Origin: Folioceros fuciformis
Taxonomy: Eukaryota; Anthocerotophyta; Anthocerotopsida; Anthocerotales
NCBI GenBank assembly: GCA_049999805.1
Contig: JBNGIO010005925.1
Coordinates: forward strand, 37,673-101,672
Direction of reading: 5' to 3'
DNA: 64,000 nt
This document shows, piece after piece, positions 11,454 through 23,618 of the stretch. The notes beneath the pieces were generated by a model. It had not been told where the DNA came from and did not search any database. It saw nothing but the letters and a program-made list of their open reading frames with translations. The stretch's first letter is position 1, and every line of letters begins with the position of its first letter. The translations under genes and the position numbers were made by a program.

Positions 11454-13007
11454 ATGTTTGCCACTTCGCATGTTACGCGCCGAATCGAGACGCGGTTTGT
11501 ACAATTTCAGCACCGACCAGAATCGTTGTGTGATTTAGTGGCCTGGCCTTCCGGTTCCATTTCAAGACAAAGATCGGCCTCTCACCTGAATTGCAACTGC
11601 GCACAACATCAGCGCCATGGCTATCTCTACCGCTCAGATTCCATGGCAGCTCAGAGGAGGCGGCCGACGTCTCTGCAGAACAGTTGGTGGACTCTGACTT
11701 CGGCAAGGCAACTCACAAGTATCAGGAACTCCGGGCAACGGTGAGAAGTTGAAAGGCTCAGTCGTTGCCAGGCTCGTCCCGGGCTCGTACTCTTCGACGT
11801 CAAGATGAATGAGTGGCACACAGCCTGTAGAAATGTAGTACGCCCGTTCTAACGTGGTGCCTTCTGGCATCTCAAGTGCAGCAAGACCAAGACCCAGGCA
11901 TGCCGCTACCAGGAGCTGAGTCCGAGGCAGCTGTTTACGGTCCTGAGATCGGTATGTGTCACCTGGATTATTTGCTATGTAAGCTCCCACCAGCACCTCT
12001 GAGGTATCGATGCTTCAATGCCGTGCGATGGCTTACCATACGGTAAACCCTGCTTGCGCTCTTCAGGGGGTTACTACAATCCTACGACTGGAGAAGCCTT
12101 CCGAGTCGGTGCTCCTGGAGGAGGGGTTGTCTCCAAGCTTCGTGAGACTTCGTTCTCTTCGCCGTGCTAGATATCAATTAGCTGACGAGGTACAGGACGG
12201 CCCGTTGCCAATCGTCTCTTCACTCCATTCCAGACGAGCCAGTGAAGAAACGTCTCGAGTCTCTGGAACCTCCTGCAGCAGATGCACGGCTTGTGAGCTC
12301 CAAGTTCAAGCGTGGCCGTGAGGACATTGAGAAGAAATATGACCAAGCAGCGTCGGGCAGTAAGTCCCTTCAATCACCTGCTTAATCTGCTGAGGCTGGA
12401 CTAGACGGCTCATTTCAAACGTCCAGATAGATGTCTAGAGTATTTCACTGCAGGTACCTTGAATTGAATTGGCACGCTCAGTGTCAACTATTTGGCTTGG
12501 ATCAGATTGACCAATGACCGGATCTGACCATGCAGCTTCACACAATTTCCAATTCGATGATGGCCATGAGGACCAAACTGCGAATGACACGGATCGCGAT
12601 GAAGCGCTGAAGCAGGCTAGAAATATTCCAGATCTTGTCGACAGGTTTACCTTCCTTGTGTACTCTCACCAACCAAGCGGTCTTGATTTCGTAGTCTTGG
12701 CTGTAGATTTAGACGTTGTGACGAAACCTGGTCATGCTTGAAGGAACAAACACCATGTCTCAAACGCCAGGATGGTTCGTCTCTTGTAAATCCTGTGCAT
12801 GTGTTCGGGAAGAAGTTACTCCCTTACGATGGGAGAACACCGCGGCGAGAGCCGGAACACCATCGTCACGTTTTTCTGCTCTACAAGACGGAGTACCATC
12901 TCAAGTCGGCTGCTGCACCAAAAAAAAGAGCTTTCGTCAGTTCCGGGAGCTTCGCAACAGCTGATAATCTACAAAATCCGGTGCTAGCTTTCTACTTCAA
13001 AACCTGA
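11454..13007 (+). CDS. Unidentified seven-exon gene, possible organellar protein
   Basis: Seven exons chain with consistent phases: 11454-11494, 11539-11740, 11882-11951, 12067-12141, 12234-12359, 12536-12644 and 12713-13007, giving 305 residues. The N-terminus (MFATSHVTRRIETR, then Arg/Phe/Leu/Ser-rich sequence to about residue 45) resembles a mitochondrial or plastid presequence. The mature part is acidic and then mixed, with GGYYNPTTGEAFRVGAPGGG near the middle, a charged helical stretch (SSKFKRGREDIEKKYDQ), and a C-terminal block HVFGKKLLPYDGRTPRREPE. There are no membrane segments. I recognise no family. The first intron is only 44 nt and the exact start (11442 or 11454) is uncertain; exons 2 to 7 are better supported because each phase fits. 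Confidence 0.6.
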
Positions 13008-13372
13008 TTATTCAACTTACTTAAATGGGCCTTGTCGGAATCTTAATCATTTCTGCTTCGAGTAGTTCTCCACTGACCAGGTTGGAGCTGCCGATTACTG
13101 ACCTGTTGATTTTGGGCTCCTGCTGCTTGTGCGTGTGCGACATCTTCCCACCTGATTGACCATGTTGACAGCACGTCAGACCAACGTGTGTCATGAAAGC
13201 CTAAGCAAAAAGCTTAAGAGGATCGAATACACTTACAGAAAAAAATCACAGCCACGTGTCGCACAACGGTAAAATTTTCTCCCACCGTTGTTCGAAGTTT
13301 TCGCAGTCAGCAACACACAGACCTCTTGACAGTTACAAAATACTCTGGCCGAGGCTGTCACAATGAAAAAGT
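13008..13372. other. Spacer between convergent genes
   Basis: No coding signal. It holds the 3' flanks of the unidentified gene and of topoisomerase 3-alpha. Confidence 0.4.
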
Positions 13373-16300
13373 TCAGCACACAATATGGTTGATGAGATGA
13401 TTACCCACCTTGGTAAATGACATAAATGGTGAGTAAGATGATTCACCTGAGAAACGCTCCCCTCCTTGCCGCACATCTCGATTTCGGACTTGCCCTTGAC
13501 CCCGCGCCTGTGCCTGAGGGCATGCTGCAAAACTGTGCCCATCGCCACCGCAAATGGCGCATGATGTTTGATTACCCAGGCCATTGCGATTCCTGGTTTC
13601 TCCATGGCCTACAGCGGGACCTGGCAACGCCGAAAGAAGGATACACGCTGCCAAAAATGCGACGGCAAAGTCATGAACACAGTACACACAGTACATACTT
13701 ACCTGCAGGGGGTGGCCTATTGTTGATACCGCAGATCTCAAACAGCTCTTTCAAGTGATTATCACAGCCCCCAACACACCCTGCCGGTAATAGGCAAAAG
13801 CTTTTTCAGGACGAGTGTGGTAGCTACATGAGCCACTGCTGCTTCAAATTATCACCCACCAGTGCACTCGGTGCTGTACTGAGGAGGTATCTCTGCTCGC
13901 CTAAACTTGAAAAGCACCTTCAGCACAGGACCTGAAGGCACGGCTCTGCACCCTTAGACTGCTGTGCAGACTTATCCGAAGGTAAGGTGTCAACGCACGT
14001 CACTGGAGAGTATTGACAGGTACGAAAGGAAAGGAAGTTTCGGACCTGGAATGCAGGAGGTGCACGCTATTGTTGTTACAGATGCCTCGGTGACTGCTCC
14101 TGGCAACCAGACAACGGCTCTACACTGGAAAGGCCCTCCATAATTAACAGAGGTAGCTACACTCGAGAGCATACAAACCTTAACGCAAGCGGCCGAAATT
14201 TGAATCCTTACACGCGGAAAACCGAGACATCCAACCATGTATTTGCCATCCTGCAGACAAACCAGATGCCACACACGGGGTCGAAAGTTGGCTGGTTCTG
14301 TTGAATCAAGTGTAATGGACAGAAAGCGAGGAATTAGACAGCTACCGGCTTCTTTTTAAGCACCATGTTTGACTCCTGACAGTTTGGGCATAGTCGCACA
14401 AACTCTCCAACTACTCGCTGATCCCCTCCCTGAGTCCTGAGAGCACAATGCATGGGACGGGGAACCTAACTTACACGTAAATTGCGAGGACTACAAGTCA
14501 ATGTAGACGCACCTCTCAAAGAATCTTCCCATCGCTTCTAAAAGTTTCTGCTTTTGCAACGTAGCCTGAGAATGAGCAGAGAATGTTAGGCCTACTTTCA
14601 TTCGAGCTCACATGTAAACTCAAGTAAGAAACATAAGACTACTCACATCCATAAAGCAGGTTTTCATTTGCTGGAGGCAACTCTCCAGGACCTGAGCTTT
14701 GCTTTTAGTGCCAATGCTCACCGCCTTCATATCCTGCTCCATCATCGCACGTAGATAAGGTTTCCAGAGCTCATACCTGCAGGTGAATGCTGTTGCTCAA
14801 TACAAAGCAACGGAAGAGGTGGTACGGTCAAGCACGGTTCTGGCCACTGCAACGTACCCCATGTCATCGTAGCCCATGACAAGGGCCTCACCCTACCACA
14901 GACAGATGTCAGATAAGTACACATTACATGAGAGATTTTCAGATGTACATTGCTGCTAAATAAGCAAGCCACCGGTCAATGAAGCAAAGTGGTACTAGAT
15001 TTGTAGGACAGAAGCGTGTGTTGGCATCCTTTGTAGCATAGCTTCGATCCAGCAATTTTTTAATATGATCATGCATAGTTGCATCAGTTCCTATACCAGC
15101 CTACAAAATAAGAAACAGACAGATCAGAACATATCTAGTAATTGATGGTTAGAGAGTAAAGAAAGCGAGATATGTCACCTTGTCCATCAAGCTGATGAGA
15201 TCAGCTTCACTCAACAGCGGTGGTGGAGTCGTAGTACCTTGGTCAAGTGTCAACCGAGAGGGAACGAACTGGCACATTCAACCGATAGCATAGTCTGGTC
15301 ACTGCCCATGTAATACTTGCATAATGTAACTGGTCCGCCCTTACCTGTTGGCCTTCTTCAAAATTAGGGATAGTGTTGGCACCCCAGCTTTCAAACCTGT
15401 AAACTTCCAGATAGTTTCTCTGCACATTTGACAACCCAATAATCCTAACAATCTAGACAGTGCCAGGAAAATGCAGATGGCTCGGTATCGTGACCTTACT
15501 GCTGTAATCATGAGGCCCGTAGCACGAAACATCTCACCAGCAATATCTATCACTGCTGTAGTTCCATATCCCACAGCTGGCTGGGAAACACAAGCTAGAA
15601 AATGCCGTGTAACAAGCTCATAGATTTGCTGCAAGTGGCGTATATTAGAACATTGTACAGCAGACTCACCTGAAATCCAGCGGTATCTAGCAGCTGAGCG
15701 CAATCCTTTTTGGTGTACATTCAGTAGAAACTAGTACCTTCTGGGGATTACCCCATTGTTGCTCTCCCTGAGATAACTTGGTGGGGTAGATTGGAGGATG
15801 GGCTTGATCATTGTGGCCTCCATTACTTGGCTGCCGAAAGAGATTGGTCCCAGGATCTAACAGCCTCTCTGCATAAGTTCCCCAGACTGGATGTCCTGTC
15901 TGTTCCCTGATAATACCCTGGAAACAAATAAAAAGGGGCCTTGCAGACAGTGATCAAGCCAGGAGATTTTATGATATCGAGGGGAGGAAAAGGAAAGCTC
16001 TGTCGGACATGGCGTACCATTAAGTCAACAGTCCCCGGGAAGAAGTCTGTCTCAGTCCTCGGATAACTGATGAAACCTGCCTGATACAGCTCCTCAGCCA
16101 CCTTCATGGTTTGTTCTGATCCCATTCGGAAGTAACGAGATGCACGCTTTTGCAGTTCCACAGTATTCAGGGGATGTGGGGGAAACTTCTTTCGCTCTTG
16201 ACCTTTTACCTCACAGACCTGGAAAACGTGCGTGGTGAAGTGGGAACCCATAGCTGAGTAAACAGAAGTGCTCCTGGCTCCATAATTCCAGTTCATTTTC

Positions 16301-17629
16301 TGAGCTTACCGAAGCAGTTGGCTCTTCAATACACATTTCATACAGCATAGCCGCAACAATGTAGTCGAATAGGTGCCCACGCCTACACATTCAGAAAGCA
16401 AGGGCAGGAATGTTGAATCACATGCAAGGATTTCCAGAAAAACAGAACAGAAACTGCGTTTTTGGAAAAGCGTGATACATACACCCAAGTGAAGTTTGCC
16501 ACCGCACTTCCATCGTTATACACACAGCTAATTTTCCAAAAATCCTCAGGCACATGAGCCTGAACTTCCCAGTAGCGCTCCACTACGAAGCCTAAAGTTG
16601 GAAACTTGCAAAAAACAATCAAGTGTCGCACGTCATGCAAAGCTGCTTTCTCCAAGCACTTCAAACAGGAAAGAATCAAGGGGATGTCTGGCCAACCTGA
16701 CAAGGCCCGTAGCTCAAAATAGGTTTCCTTTCTTCTTCGAAGGGCAAGGCGAAGCTATCGGCCAGCAAGATAGTCTGAAACCGAGTGAAAGAGGCTCCAA
16801 TGCGCAAATCTATCTCCTGTTCACTGCGTTACATCAGAAACTATCAATGCAGAAGCCAGCAAAACAGTGTTTATTTATGCAAGCTACGGCTTCCAACTGA
16901 TGTAACTTCCTTACCTGCCGAGCATCAACCGCATCAGAATAAAGCTGGTTTGGCCGACCTAAGTGCTGAGCTGCCTGATGGACGTCTCTGCGCGACCTTA
17001 CACCTTGCTGTCACACAATGCTCGAAGCGTAAACACAAAGCAAATTTCGCAAAATGTGGCCTAGCTCATCACGACCTTTCCGTAAGCGCCGAGAAATGGG
17101 CCCGCCAAATATTGAGGCGAGAGTTTGCCGAGCGGCAAACGTCCATGACTTCAAACGCAATATTCTCCCCCTCACGATCACAGTCGAGCCAAAGCACCAG
17201 CCACTGACAACGCCTGGCCTCCTCCTCCAGCGTTCGCTGCAGCGCTTGCTTGTCCTGGCAACACCGGGAGCCACATAAACGAGAAGCCACACACACACAA
17301 AAAAAAAAAAATCTTCCTCTCACCGAGCTCCTTATCATCCAAGAACCGACCTGAGGTACATACTTCCGCACCGGTGCCTCGTACAGCGCAACCGGATCAC
17401 ATGAATTCCACTTACGGAACCTCTCTTCGAATTCCAGCTCCATCAGATGCCCGCTCACGGACGTCATGAACATTAGGCACTGCTGGTTCCCGATGGTGTA
17501 ACCGAACTCGAAGATCTTGTTGTACCGAGACCGGCCTTCCCGCACCCGCACATTGTTCCCCGACAGCAGCTGGGACACGGATTTGGCCACCGACGGCTTC
17601 TCCGCTACATTGAGCACCCGAGTGGCCAT
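13373..17629 (-). CDS. TOP3A: DNA topoisomerase 3-alpha (type IA)
   Basis: A many-exon minus-strand gene starts at ATG 17629 ([19 protein letters not shown], the Toprim start). Other landmarks, in order, are [20 protein letters not shown] (17.2-17.1 kb, acidic Toprim residues), [17 protein letters not shown] (16.6 kb), [11 protein letters not shown] with the active-site Tyr (16.07 kb), [13 protein letters not shown] (15.8 kb), [18 protein letters not shown] and GIGTDATM (15.2-15.1 kb), [12 protein letters not shown] and CRAVVWLPG zinc-ribbon-like parts (14.2-14.1 kb), [12 protein letters not shown] (13.9 kb), [17 protein letters not shown] and a CCHC knuckle [15 protein letters not shown] (13.55 kb). 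The enzyme passes single strands and works with RecQ helicases and RMI1 to dissolve recombination intermediates. The zinc knuckle marks the alpha type of plants. Introns are short, often near 100 nt. I did not fix every splice site, and the last exon is tentative. Confidence 0.92.
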
Positions 17630-18190
17630 CGCGATTGTATCACATCACTCGACAGAGCAGGCAACTTGGCTGCTGCAAACGTTCCTGCTACCGCTGGCCA
17701 ACATTCGTATCGGGAGTAGGAGGGAATGGCGAGATAACTTAACAAGCTTCCGGTTAACCCTTGTTTGCGAAACCGTCAACCTTTTCAAACACCTTTATTG
17801 TTAGCCGAGACGAGTGGCCACGCACGGTCCCCACATATCCATATCGCGCGTGGATAAGCAAGCAAGCGTCTGGCCTGCGACTGCTTTCCACGCGCTGTGC
17901 CTCATCAAGCCTCACAGCTCCATCACAGGTCCAACTGCAACCTTCACTCCTGCACGCTGCGCCACGCCTTGCCGCCCTGTGCCATTGTCTGTGGGGGTAC
18001 CAGATTTTCGTCTTTCTTACGAAGTGTGCTTTTCCTGCTGCTGTCACGGCAATGCGCTTTGCTCCTTGTTTCTGGGATCCTCTGCAGCTGCGCGAAATTG
18101 AATGTCGTGCCTGTTGTGGCAATCGAGGTGTCGGAATGATTGACACGGACTGATTTTTTCGATGCTGAATGATGTTTAGGAGCAGGAGCG
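17630..18190. promoter_or_regulatory. Divergent intergenic region TOP3A / PETM
   Basis: The two start codons face away from each other across 560 bp, so both promoters must lie here. I see no clear named element. Confidence 0.45.
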
Positions 18191-18574
18191 ATGGAGGCAA
18201 TGCAGGTGGCAGCCAGCTGCTCGGCACCCAGCGGCGTGTCGCTGGCTTCGGCGTCCTGCCAGAGGAGGTCGGCTGCTCGCAGGCAAAGCGCTGGAGTGCG
18301 GATGTTGAGCTCTTTCGGGGGGCTCAAGGCGGAGAGCAAGGTATCAAGTCTTGGAGTGGCTTGCAGCACAGAGCAGGAGTTCGCTAGCCTGGTGGCTAGA
18401 TGCCGAGCTGTGGGGAGCGGTGCGTCCAGAGGAGGTGCTGCGGCTGCCACTTGCAATGTGGGAGAGGAGATTTTGACGGTCGTACCCATCATGAGCGGCT
18501 TGGTCCTGGTGGGCATTGCTATCGGCTTTGTCCTCCTTCGGGTGGAGGCGGCTGTGGAGGAGTCGGAACAGTAG
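18191..18574 (+). CDS. PETM: Cytochrome b6-f complex subunit 7 precursor (PetM)
   Basis: A single exon encodes 127 residues. The first ~90 residues are Ser/Ala/Arg-rich and form a long chloroplast transit peptide. The mature end is a single membrane span followed by an acidic tail: [20 protein letters not shown], then [17 protein letters not shown]. GFVLLRxE(A/S)xVEE is the PetM signature. PetM is a ~4-kDa subunit at the edge of the thylakoid cytochrome b6-f dimer. The gene is intronless here. Confidence 0.82.
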   Translation: MEAMQVAASCSAPSGVSLASASCQRRSAARRQSAGVRMLSSFGGLKAESKVSSLGVACSTEQEFASLVARCRAVGSGASRGGAAAATCNVGEEILTVVPIMSGLVLVGIAIGFVLLRVEAAVEESEQ

Positions 18575-19919
18575 AAGCAGAATTTATTCATGCCATCTGC
18601 CTGCGCACACGCAGGAAGGAAGGTTGTGGTGTCCGGCCGGGAATGCCAAGGCTTGGTGTATTTTAAGATTGAAGCACCACCGTTCTCACCGGCGTTGTAA
18701 CTTGTTCTTGTGCTGGGAACTTTGGGTCTTTGCCACGACTTTGGATTTTTGTATGTGGGCCATGAGAAAGATCAGACTAATGGACCCATCCTATGCAGGC
18801 GACTGAAGTACTGTCAAGACACGGAAATGAACAGCAGGCGTCCTGTAAACTGAAATAACATCAGACACCAATGCTTTCTCCTGATCTGTATACTGTAGCA
18901 AAACACAGTATAAATGACACGCACGGTCTTTGTGGACTTGCCCAGGCAGGGGTAACGGTGCCAGTAGAAAGGTTTCCCACTTCGAACACCTACCTGCTTA
19001 TGAAAACCTTGAGGCTTCAAGATATAGAAGCTACGACGAGGACGTTCTCGAGCTCAAGGAAAAGGTTGGAAAGAATCACAAGCAACAAACTCTGAAAGAG
19101 CGGACGTCACCTCATACCGGAAACGAAAGATAACTTTCCAGTGTTTTCAATCAGCACATCCCCCTGTCCTACATATTCCCCGTCCCCGTGGCCCACTGGC
19201 AAACTGTTAGAACTAATTTCTGTGAAACGTTCTGGAAGTGAATTCAACATGTTACCGGGTGCTCTCATGGGGACATGCACCTCATAAAAAAGCAAGTGAC
19301 TGACCAGAAAACCTACGAAACAGGCACCTGAGTCGGCTGATTTGGACTCACGGCCACGGCTTGTGTCGCATTCAAGAGGCTTCAAACGTGATGGAGACAT
19401 CGTTTGGATTGCTAAGCTAAGCTTTGTAGTGCGAAGCAACTGTCAAAATGCTTCTACAGATGGCTAGTGTCTGCACCATTCCACCATGAACTAGACAGAT
19501 CCCCAGATAAACCATGCTCGGTATCCAGCGTCATATTGCTCCATACACGTTCTCGAACTGTCCAGCACTCCTGAGAGTGGCAGGGGTCATGTTTCCTCTC
19601 ACGTTCCTGAATCATCCGGGGACCATAAATTGCATTGCCAAGACTGGGTAGGCAGACTTCTGTGACAAAACTATAGCAAACTATTGACCAAATTTCCCTC
19701 TTACATTCCTGAATCATCCGGGGGGCCACAAATTACCTTATCAAGACTGGGTAGGCAGATTTCAGTGACAAAACTACAACCGACTAATGACTCCCAATCA
19801 GAAGTCAAAAAATTGCTCAAGACAATTGAACTCATTTTGGAGAAAGCCGTCCGGAGTAGATCCAATTCATCAACTAACTACCTCAAAACAGAGAGGGAGG
19901 CTCCGTCGCCATGTAGACT
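18575..19919. other. Intergenic region with tandem repeat and one protein-like frame
   Basis: No assignable gene. A plus-strand frame around 18955-19133 reads like protein (FEHLPAYENLEASRYRSYDE, followed by DVLELKEKVGKNHKQQ) but has no clear start or partner exon. A two-copy repeat lies near 19597-19790. Confidence 0.4.
19597..19790. repeat. Two-copy tandem repeat, period about 102 bp
   Basis: TTCCTGAATCATCCGGGG and AAGACTGGGTAGGCAGA recur 102 bp apart, in copies starting near 19600 and 19702, with scattered substitutions. Confidence 0.8.
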
Positions 19920-20820
19920 CTACACAAAGGTGTTGGGTCTGGAAGCCTTGAACGTGGTCTTCAACTTCCTGGTGGGGGGCCTGATCTTCCTGTAGGTCAG
20001 AGGGAACTTGATGTTTCCGTTGTGAAACTGCTTCGTATTCTCACGCTTGCAAAGGGCAACGGGAACAGTGGCAGTCTTGATGATCTGAATACAGGGGAAT
20101 CGAACCCTGTGCCGAGAAGCCATCTCGTCGTACATCTGCTCCACAGCGCCGTTCATGGTGGTATCCCTGTACTCCTTGTACATGTTATGATAACCTGTGC
20201 GACTTTGATACCTAACCCAGATCCCAAAATTCTTGATAGTGGTCGGCTTCTTCTCGAAAATCTGCACACCACACACCACAGCACCATCAATTCATGCCAC
20301 CAATCCGGGCAAGCCTTCAGCACAAAACCAGGAACAACTACAGCGCATAGTGAAGAGCCCTAATTACCTCGTTAATCGCAAGGATCTGTCCATGCGACTT
20401 CTTCACCTTCTTAAGCTTCCTCAAGAAGTACCTATCAGAAATCGGCAACAAGATCCACCACCACACTGAGCCCGCCCACTTCCTACTCACACAAACAAAC
20501 GAACGGGAAAGCTCCCACAGCATGCTACTGCTTACCAAAACTTGGACTTCGCACGAACTTCGTTCGTGGCCCAGAGCTTCATCCGGTAGATCTTCGGCTG
20601 CTCATTGGTAGGGGAGGGCAGTGCACGCCCTACCACCTGGTACTGGTGAATCTGTGCACACACACAGAAAGGGACAGCAAGACCATCATTCCAGTCCTCG
20701 CCGCCCTCAAGCCAGCCCCGGTGCAGCTGCAGCTGAGGCCCCCACAATCCATCGATAACAACAATCTTACAAACAAAGGCGCGGGCACAGGAAGGAAAGG
20801 TTGCATACTCGGAAGCTCAT
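19920..20820 (-). CDS. RPL18A: 60S ribosomal protein L18a (eL20), intact copy
   Basis: Four exons fit by phase on the minus strand: 20820-20809 (four codons, MSFR), 20651-20536, 20431-20368 and 20261-19920, giving 177 residues, the family's normal length. The whole eL20 pattern is present: [93 protein letters not shown] and a C-terminal RPNTFV. eL20 is a core protein of the large cytosolic ribosomal subunit. A telo-box-like AAACCCTT at 20916-20923 lies upstream, as usual for plant ribosomal protein genes. A broken copy lies at 29245-30003. Confidence 0.97.
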
Positions 20821-21426
20821 GTCGCAGGGGCCGGCTGACCTAAGGAAGTGCTTGCGTGAGTCCGCTAAAAGTTTCCACGATCTTGCTTCCCGGCTTTACA
20901 AGTACTTTGAACCCCAAACCCTTAAAATCCCTACCCGGCTCGTTGTCCTTGTAAAAAGGTAATTAGCTCGATTCTTTTACTGGCAGAGCGTTCCTCCAGG
21001 ATCTCCTACCCCACAAGACTCACAAGCCATTGGCCTGCCTGCCTCGAGGACGGCGCGGCGATGGCTCGTCCACGGTATGGTCCTCCCCGACGGCAATTTC
21101 TCGAGCGGCCCAGAGCCGAAGCACCACCGTGCCTCAACGCCAGATCTTTGAGGCTCGTCGACGGGGACGGGTTTGATTTGGGCTGGAGGAAAGCTGCTGG
21201 CGAGCTCGATGGCTGTACGTCTTCTTATTTTCTTGCTGGATACAGGCTATCTTCTACTAACGGTGTTCCATGTGACTCTGTACCTCGCATGATACGAGCA
21301 AGCTTCCAGCCTTATCAAAATGGCCAGCACGCCCAAGACTATCAGTCACCCAGTTGTAATGCGCAAAAGTAGGTGCGATGCCATACTACTCAGCCATGGA
21401 ATCAAATTGCTTGAGACCCTCATCCA
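20821..21426. other. Intergenic region upstream of RPL18A, including a short plus-strand frame
   Basis: This holds the RPL18A promoter and, at 21061-21372, a plus-strand frame starting MARPRYGPPRRQFL with no recognised domain. The sequence around that ATG recurs near 30470, so it may be a relic or first exon of a divergent gene. Confidence 0.35.
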
Positions 21427-21860
21427 CTAGTCCCTCATGGACTGCATGCTACTAAAAGGCAAGTGAAAGTCGCACCATTCGGCTGCAATCAACATCTCCT
21501 CAAAACGAGCCAGTTCCTTGTCACCTGCATCACAAGCCCCACACCCAGATCTCAGTGTGGTCCCATGGCACCACATCCTGTGTGGGCAAGCTGTTAAAAA
21601 CCCGACGTGCAGCTTCCAGTTCTCCACGTTTTGCATACAGGTCCAACAGGCAGTTGCCCAACACTACGTTATCCAGCAGTCCTCTTTTGACCATCTGTGA
21701 GTGCAGCTGCCTGCCCTTCTGTATCACCAGTGCCTGCACAGGACTTCAGAAGGCAAACAAAAGTAACATCGTCAGCCAGAGTGACCCCCTTCTCCTCCAT
21801 TTGTCCTTGCCTTGCCCCAAGAGCTCAAATTGGAGGGAGAGGCACCATGAAGCTGTGCAT
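21427..21860 (-). pseudogene. PPR gene remnant
   Basis: Broken minus-strand frames encode about two PPR/PLS motifs: VTFVCLLKSCAGTGD, GRQLHSQMVKRGLLDNVVLG, NCLLDLYAKRGELEAARRVF, and NSLPTQDVVPWD. The frame shifts between the first and second segments, and there is no full-length gene around it. It is most like the PLS-class PPR genes at 39.9-45.6 kb. Confidence 0.85.
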
Positions 21861-23618
21861 ATCCAAGGAAACATGCTGCTCATCAACCCAAGCTGGCTTA
21901 ACCATGCTATCTAACCATGCGACCTCGCCGGACCCTCCTTACGCCGGAAGTCAGGCAGAGAGGAGCTGTGCTTGTCTCGTCTGTTGTCCCACCACTAGGT
22001 AAGATCCAGAAAAGATTGCTCTTGGCGACGAGCATCGCTTGTAAACAAGTCACTAACAACACATGTTGTCGGAAGTGCAAGTGCTGGGCTCCTTACACTA
22101 CTGCACCTGGAGGCGTGGGTGTTTGCTAGAGGCTGACTCCCTGAGGAGAGGTGAGTAGGAGCTCCTCTTGGAATCCCTAGGGAGTACACACACCAATTTG
22201 TTGGGTCCGTAGAGGGTCCGGATGCCATACTGTGGCCCTCGTTCAGGGACCGCTGGCGCCAGCAGATGAGGCTGACAACAGGCTAAGGCAGGATGGCCAG
22301 GATGAAACAAGACAGACAATTGGAACGTAGCCTGCCATGGTGGTTGCCACTACCCCTTCAATCCGCTTCAGGGGGTAACAAAACAACACACCACACCAGA
22401 GTAACACAGTTGGGACATAGTCTGACATGGTTGCCAAAGACCTAGATGGACGTGTCCCCTTGAGCACCTAGGGCAATATGTCTACGACCCGGATAGTCTG
22501 ACATGGTTGCCAAAGATCTAGATGGACGTGTCCCCTTGAGCACCTAGGGCAATATGTCTCCGACCCGGGTTTTCATTTCTAGATCCTCGAAAGAGGCATG
22601 GGTGCGTGCGTCCAGATGTGGATGTCCAAAGTAGGTACAATAGTTATGTGTGTACATTAGTGCTGCTCAAAGGCATCCTTAGCTAACCAGATCATTGGAC
22701 GATACTGCACACTCCTCCTGTGGCAACTTTGGAGGAAGCAGTTCAGGCCTTTCCCCCCGCGCCCAATGTCATGTTCCGACAATGGCAGTCCCCTCAGAAT
22801 TTCACATCTTCAGTTTCAATCGTGGGTATCAGGAGTGTGGGGGTCTACAAAGGCGAGCAGTGAGTGTGCAGCGCCGAAGTGTGTACCCATCGTGTGTCGT
22901 GTCTCAAAGGCATTCATTCATCAAGGTGCGTGCCATAGAGAAGACCGCGTGTCGGGTAAGGCGGTCCACGAAGATTCATCAGTCAGGATAGGACAGGACG
23001 TTCTTGGAATGCATCTGAGGCCCTATGGACGTGTTTTCCAATTGTGCCTGCTCCTCCTGGACTGGAGAGAGCCTCGCAAAGAATCTCAAAATTTGCACAC
23101 TACAGGAATGTCTTTCGGTGGTGGGCACAATGAGCACTCTGTGATTGATGGACATAATACGCGTACAGTACTCAGTTAAAAACTCGAGACAGACTAAACC
23201 CAGGCCCTCTATATGCACCGGGGCAGGGCAAAGGACAAGAGCGCTGCAGTAAGGGTGGGCGTTCGGGCCGTTCGCTACATCGGTGCGAACATTCGCGAAC
23301 TACGTAGGTCCCTAAGGTTGATGTGCCGAGGGGCTGGACGGAGCCGCGACCTGGTCCAAATAAGCGTAAAAGACGAGAGCATCAACAACAACCTGAGGCC
23401 TGAAAGATCCAAGCCTGTCACAGAACCTAGTCAGGAGGATGAAACTCATCTCACCTTTTCTCTCGCAATTCCTTCATTTGCGAAGTTTGGTGGAGTCAAA
23501 GGTTGGGCCCAACGAAGGCTGGAGGAGGCGGATGGAGGCAACGCCACCCGCGCCATCGGGCTCGCATCCACACAATTCAACTCGCGGGACGAAGCCTAGC
23601 TGGACCGCCCGTCCGTGT
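21861..23618. other. Repeat-rich stretch without recognisable gene
   Basis: Short frames only. The part from about 22.1 to 22.6 kb looks like retroelement or satellite-derived sequence and contains a 76-bp tandem repeat. I cannot assign 22.7-23.6 kb. Confidence 0.35.
22417..22570. repeat. Two-copy tandem repeat, period 76 bp
   Basis: Two nearly identical copies begin with TAGTCTGACATGGTTGCCAA at about 22419 and 22495 and each end with TATGTCTnCGACCCGG. Confidence 0.9.

Noticed and set aside
20085-20110. T-loop-like string (RC GGGTTCGATTCCCC) suggesting a tRNA
   Set aside because: It lies inside the last exon of RPL18A and encodes RVRFPCIQ; no acceptor or anticodon arm can be drawn.
22098-22467. 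Minus-strand frames in the 22.1-22.5 kb repeat as a gene
   Set aside because: They overlap tandem repeats, break repeatedly and match no domain.
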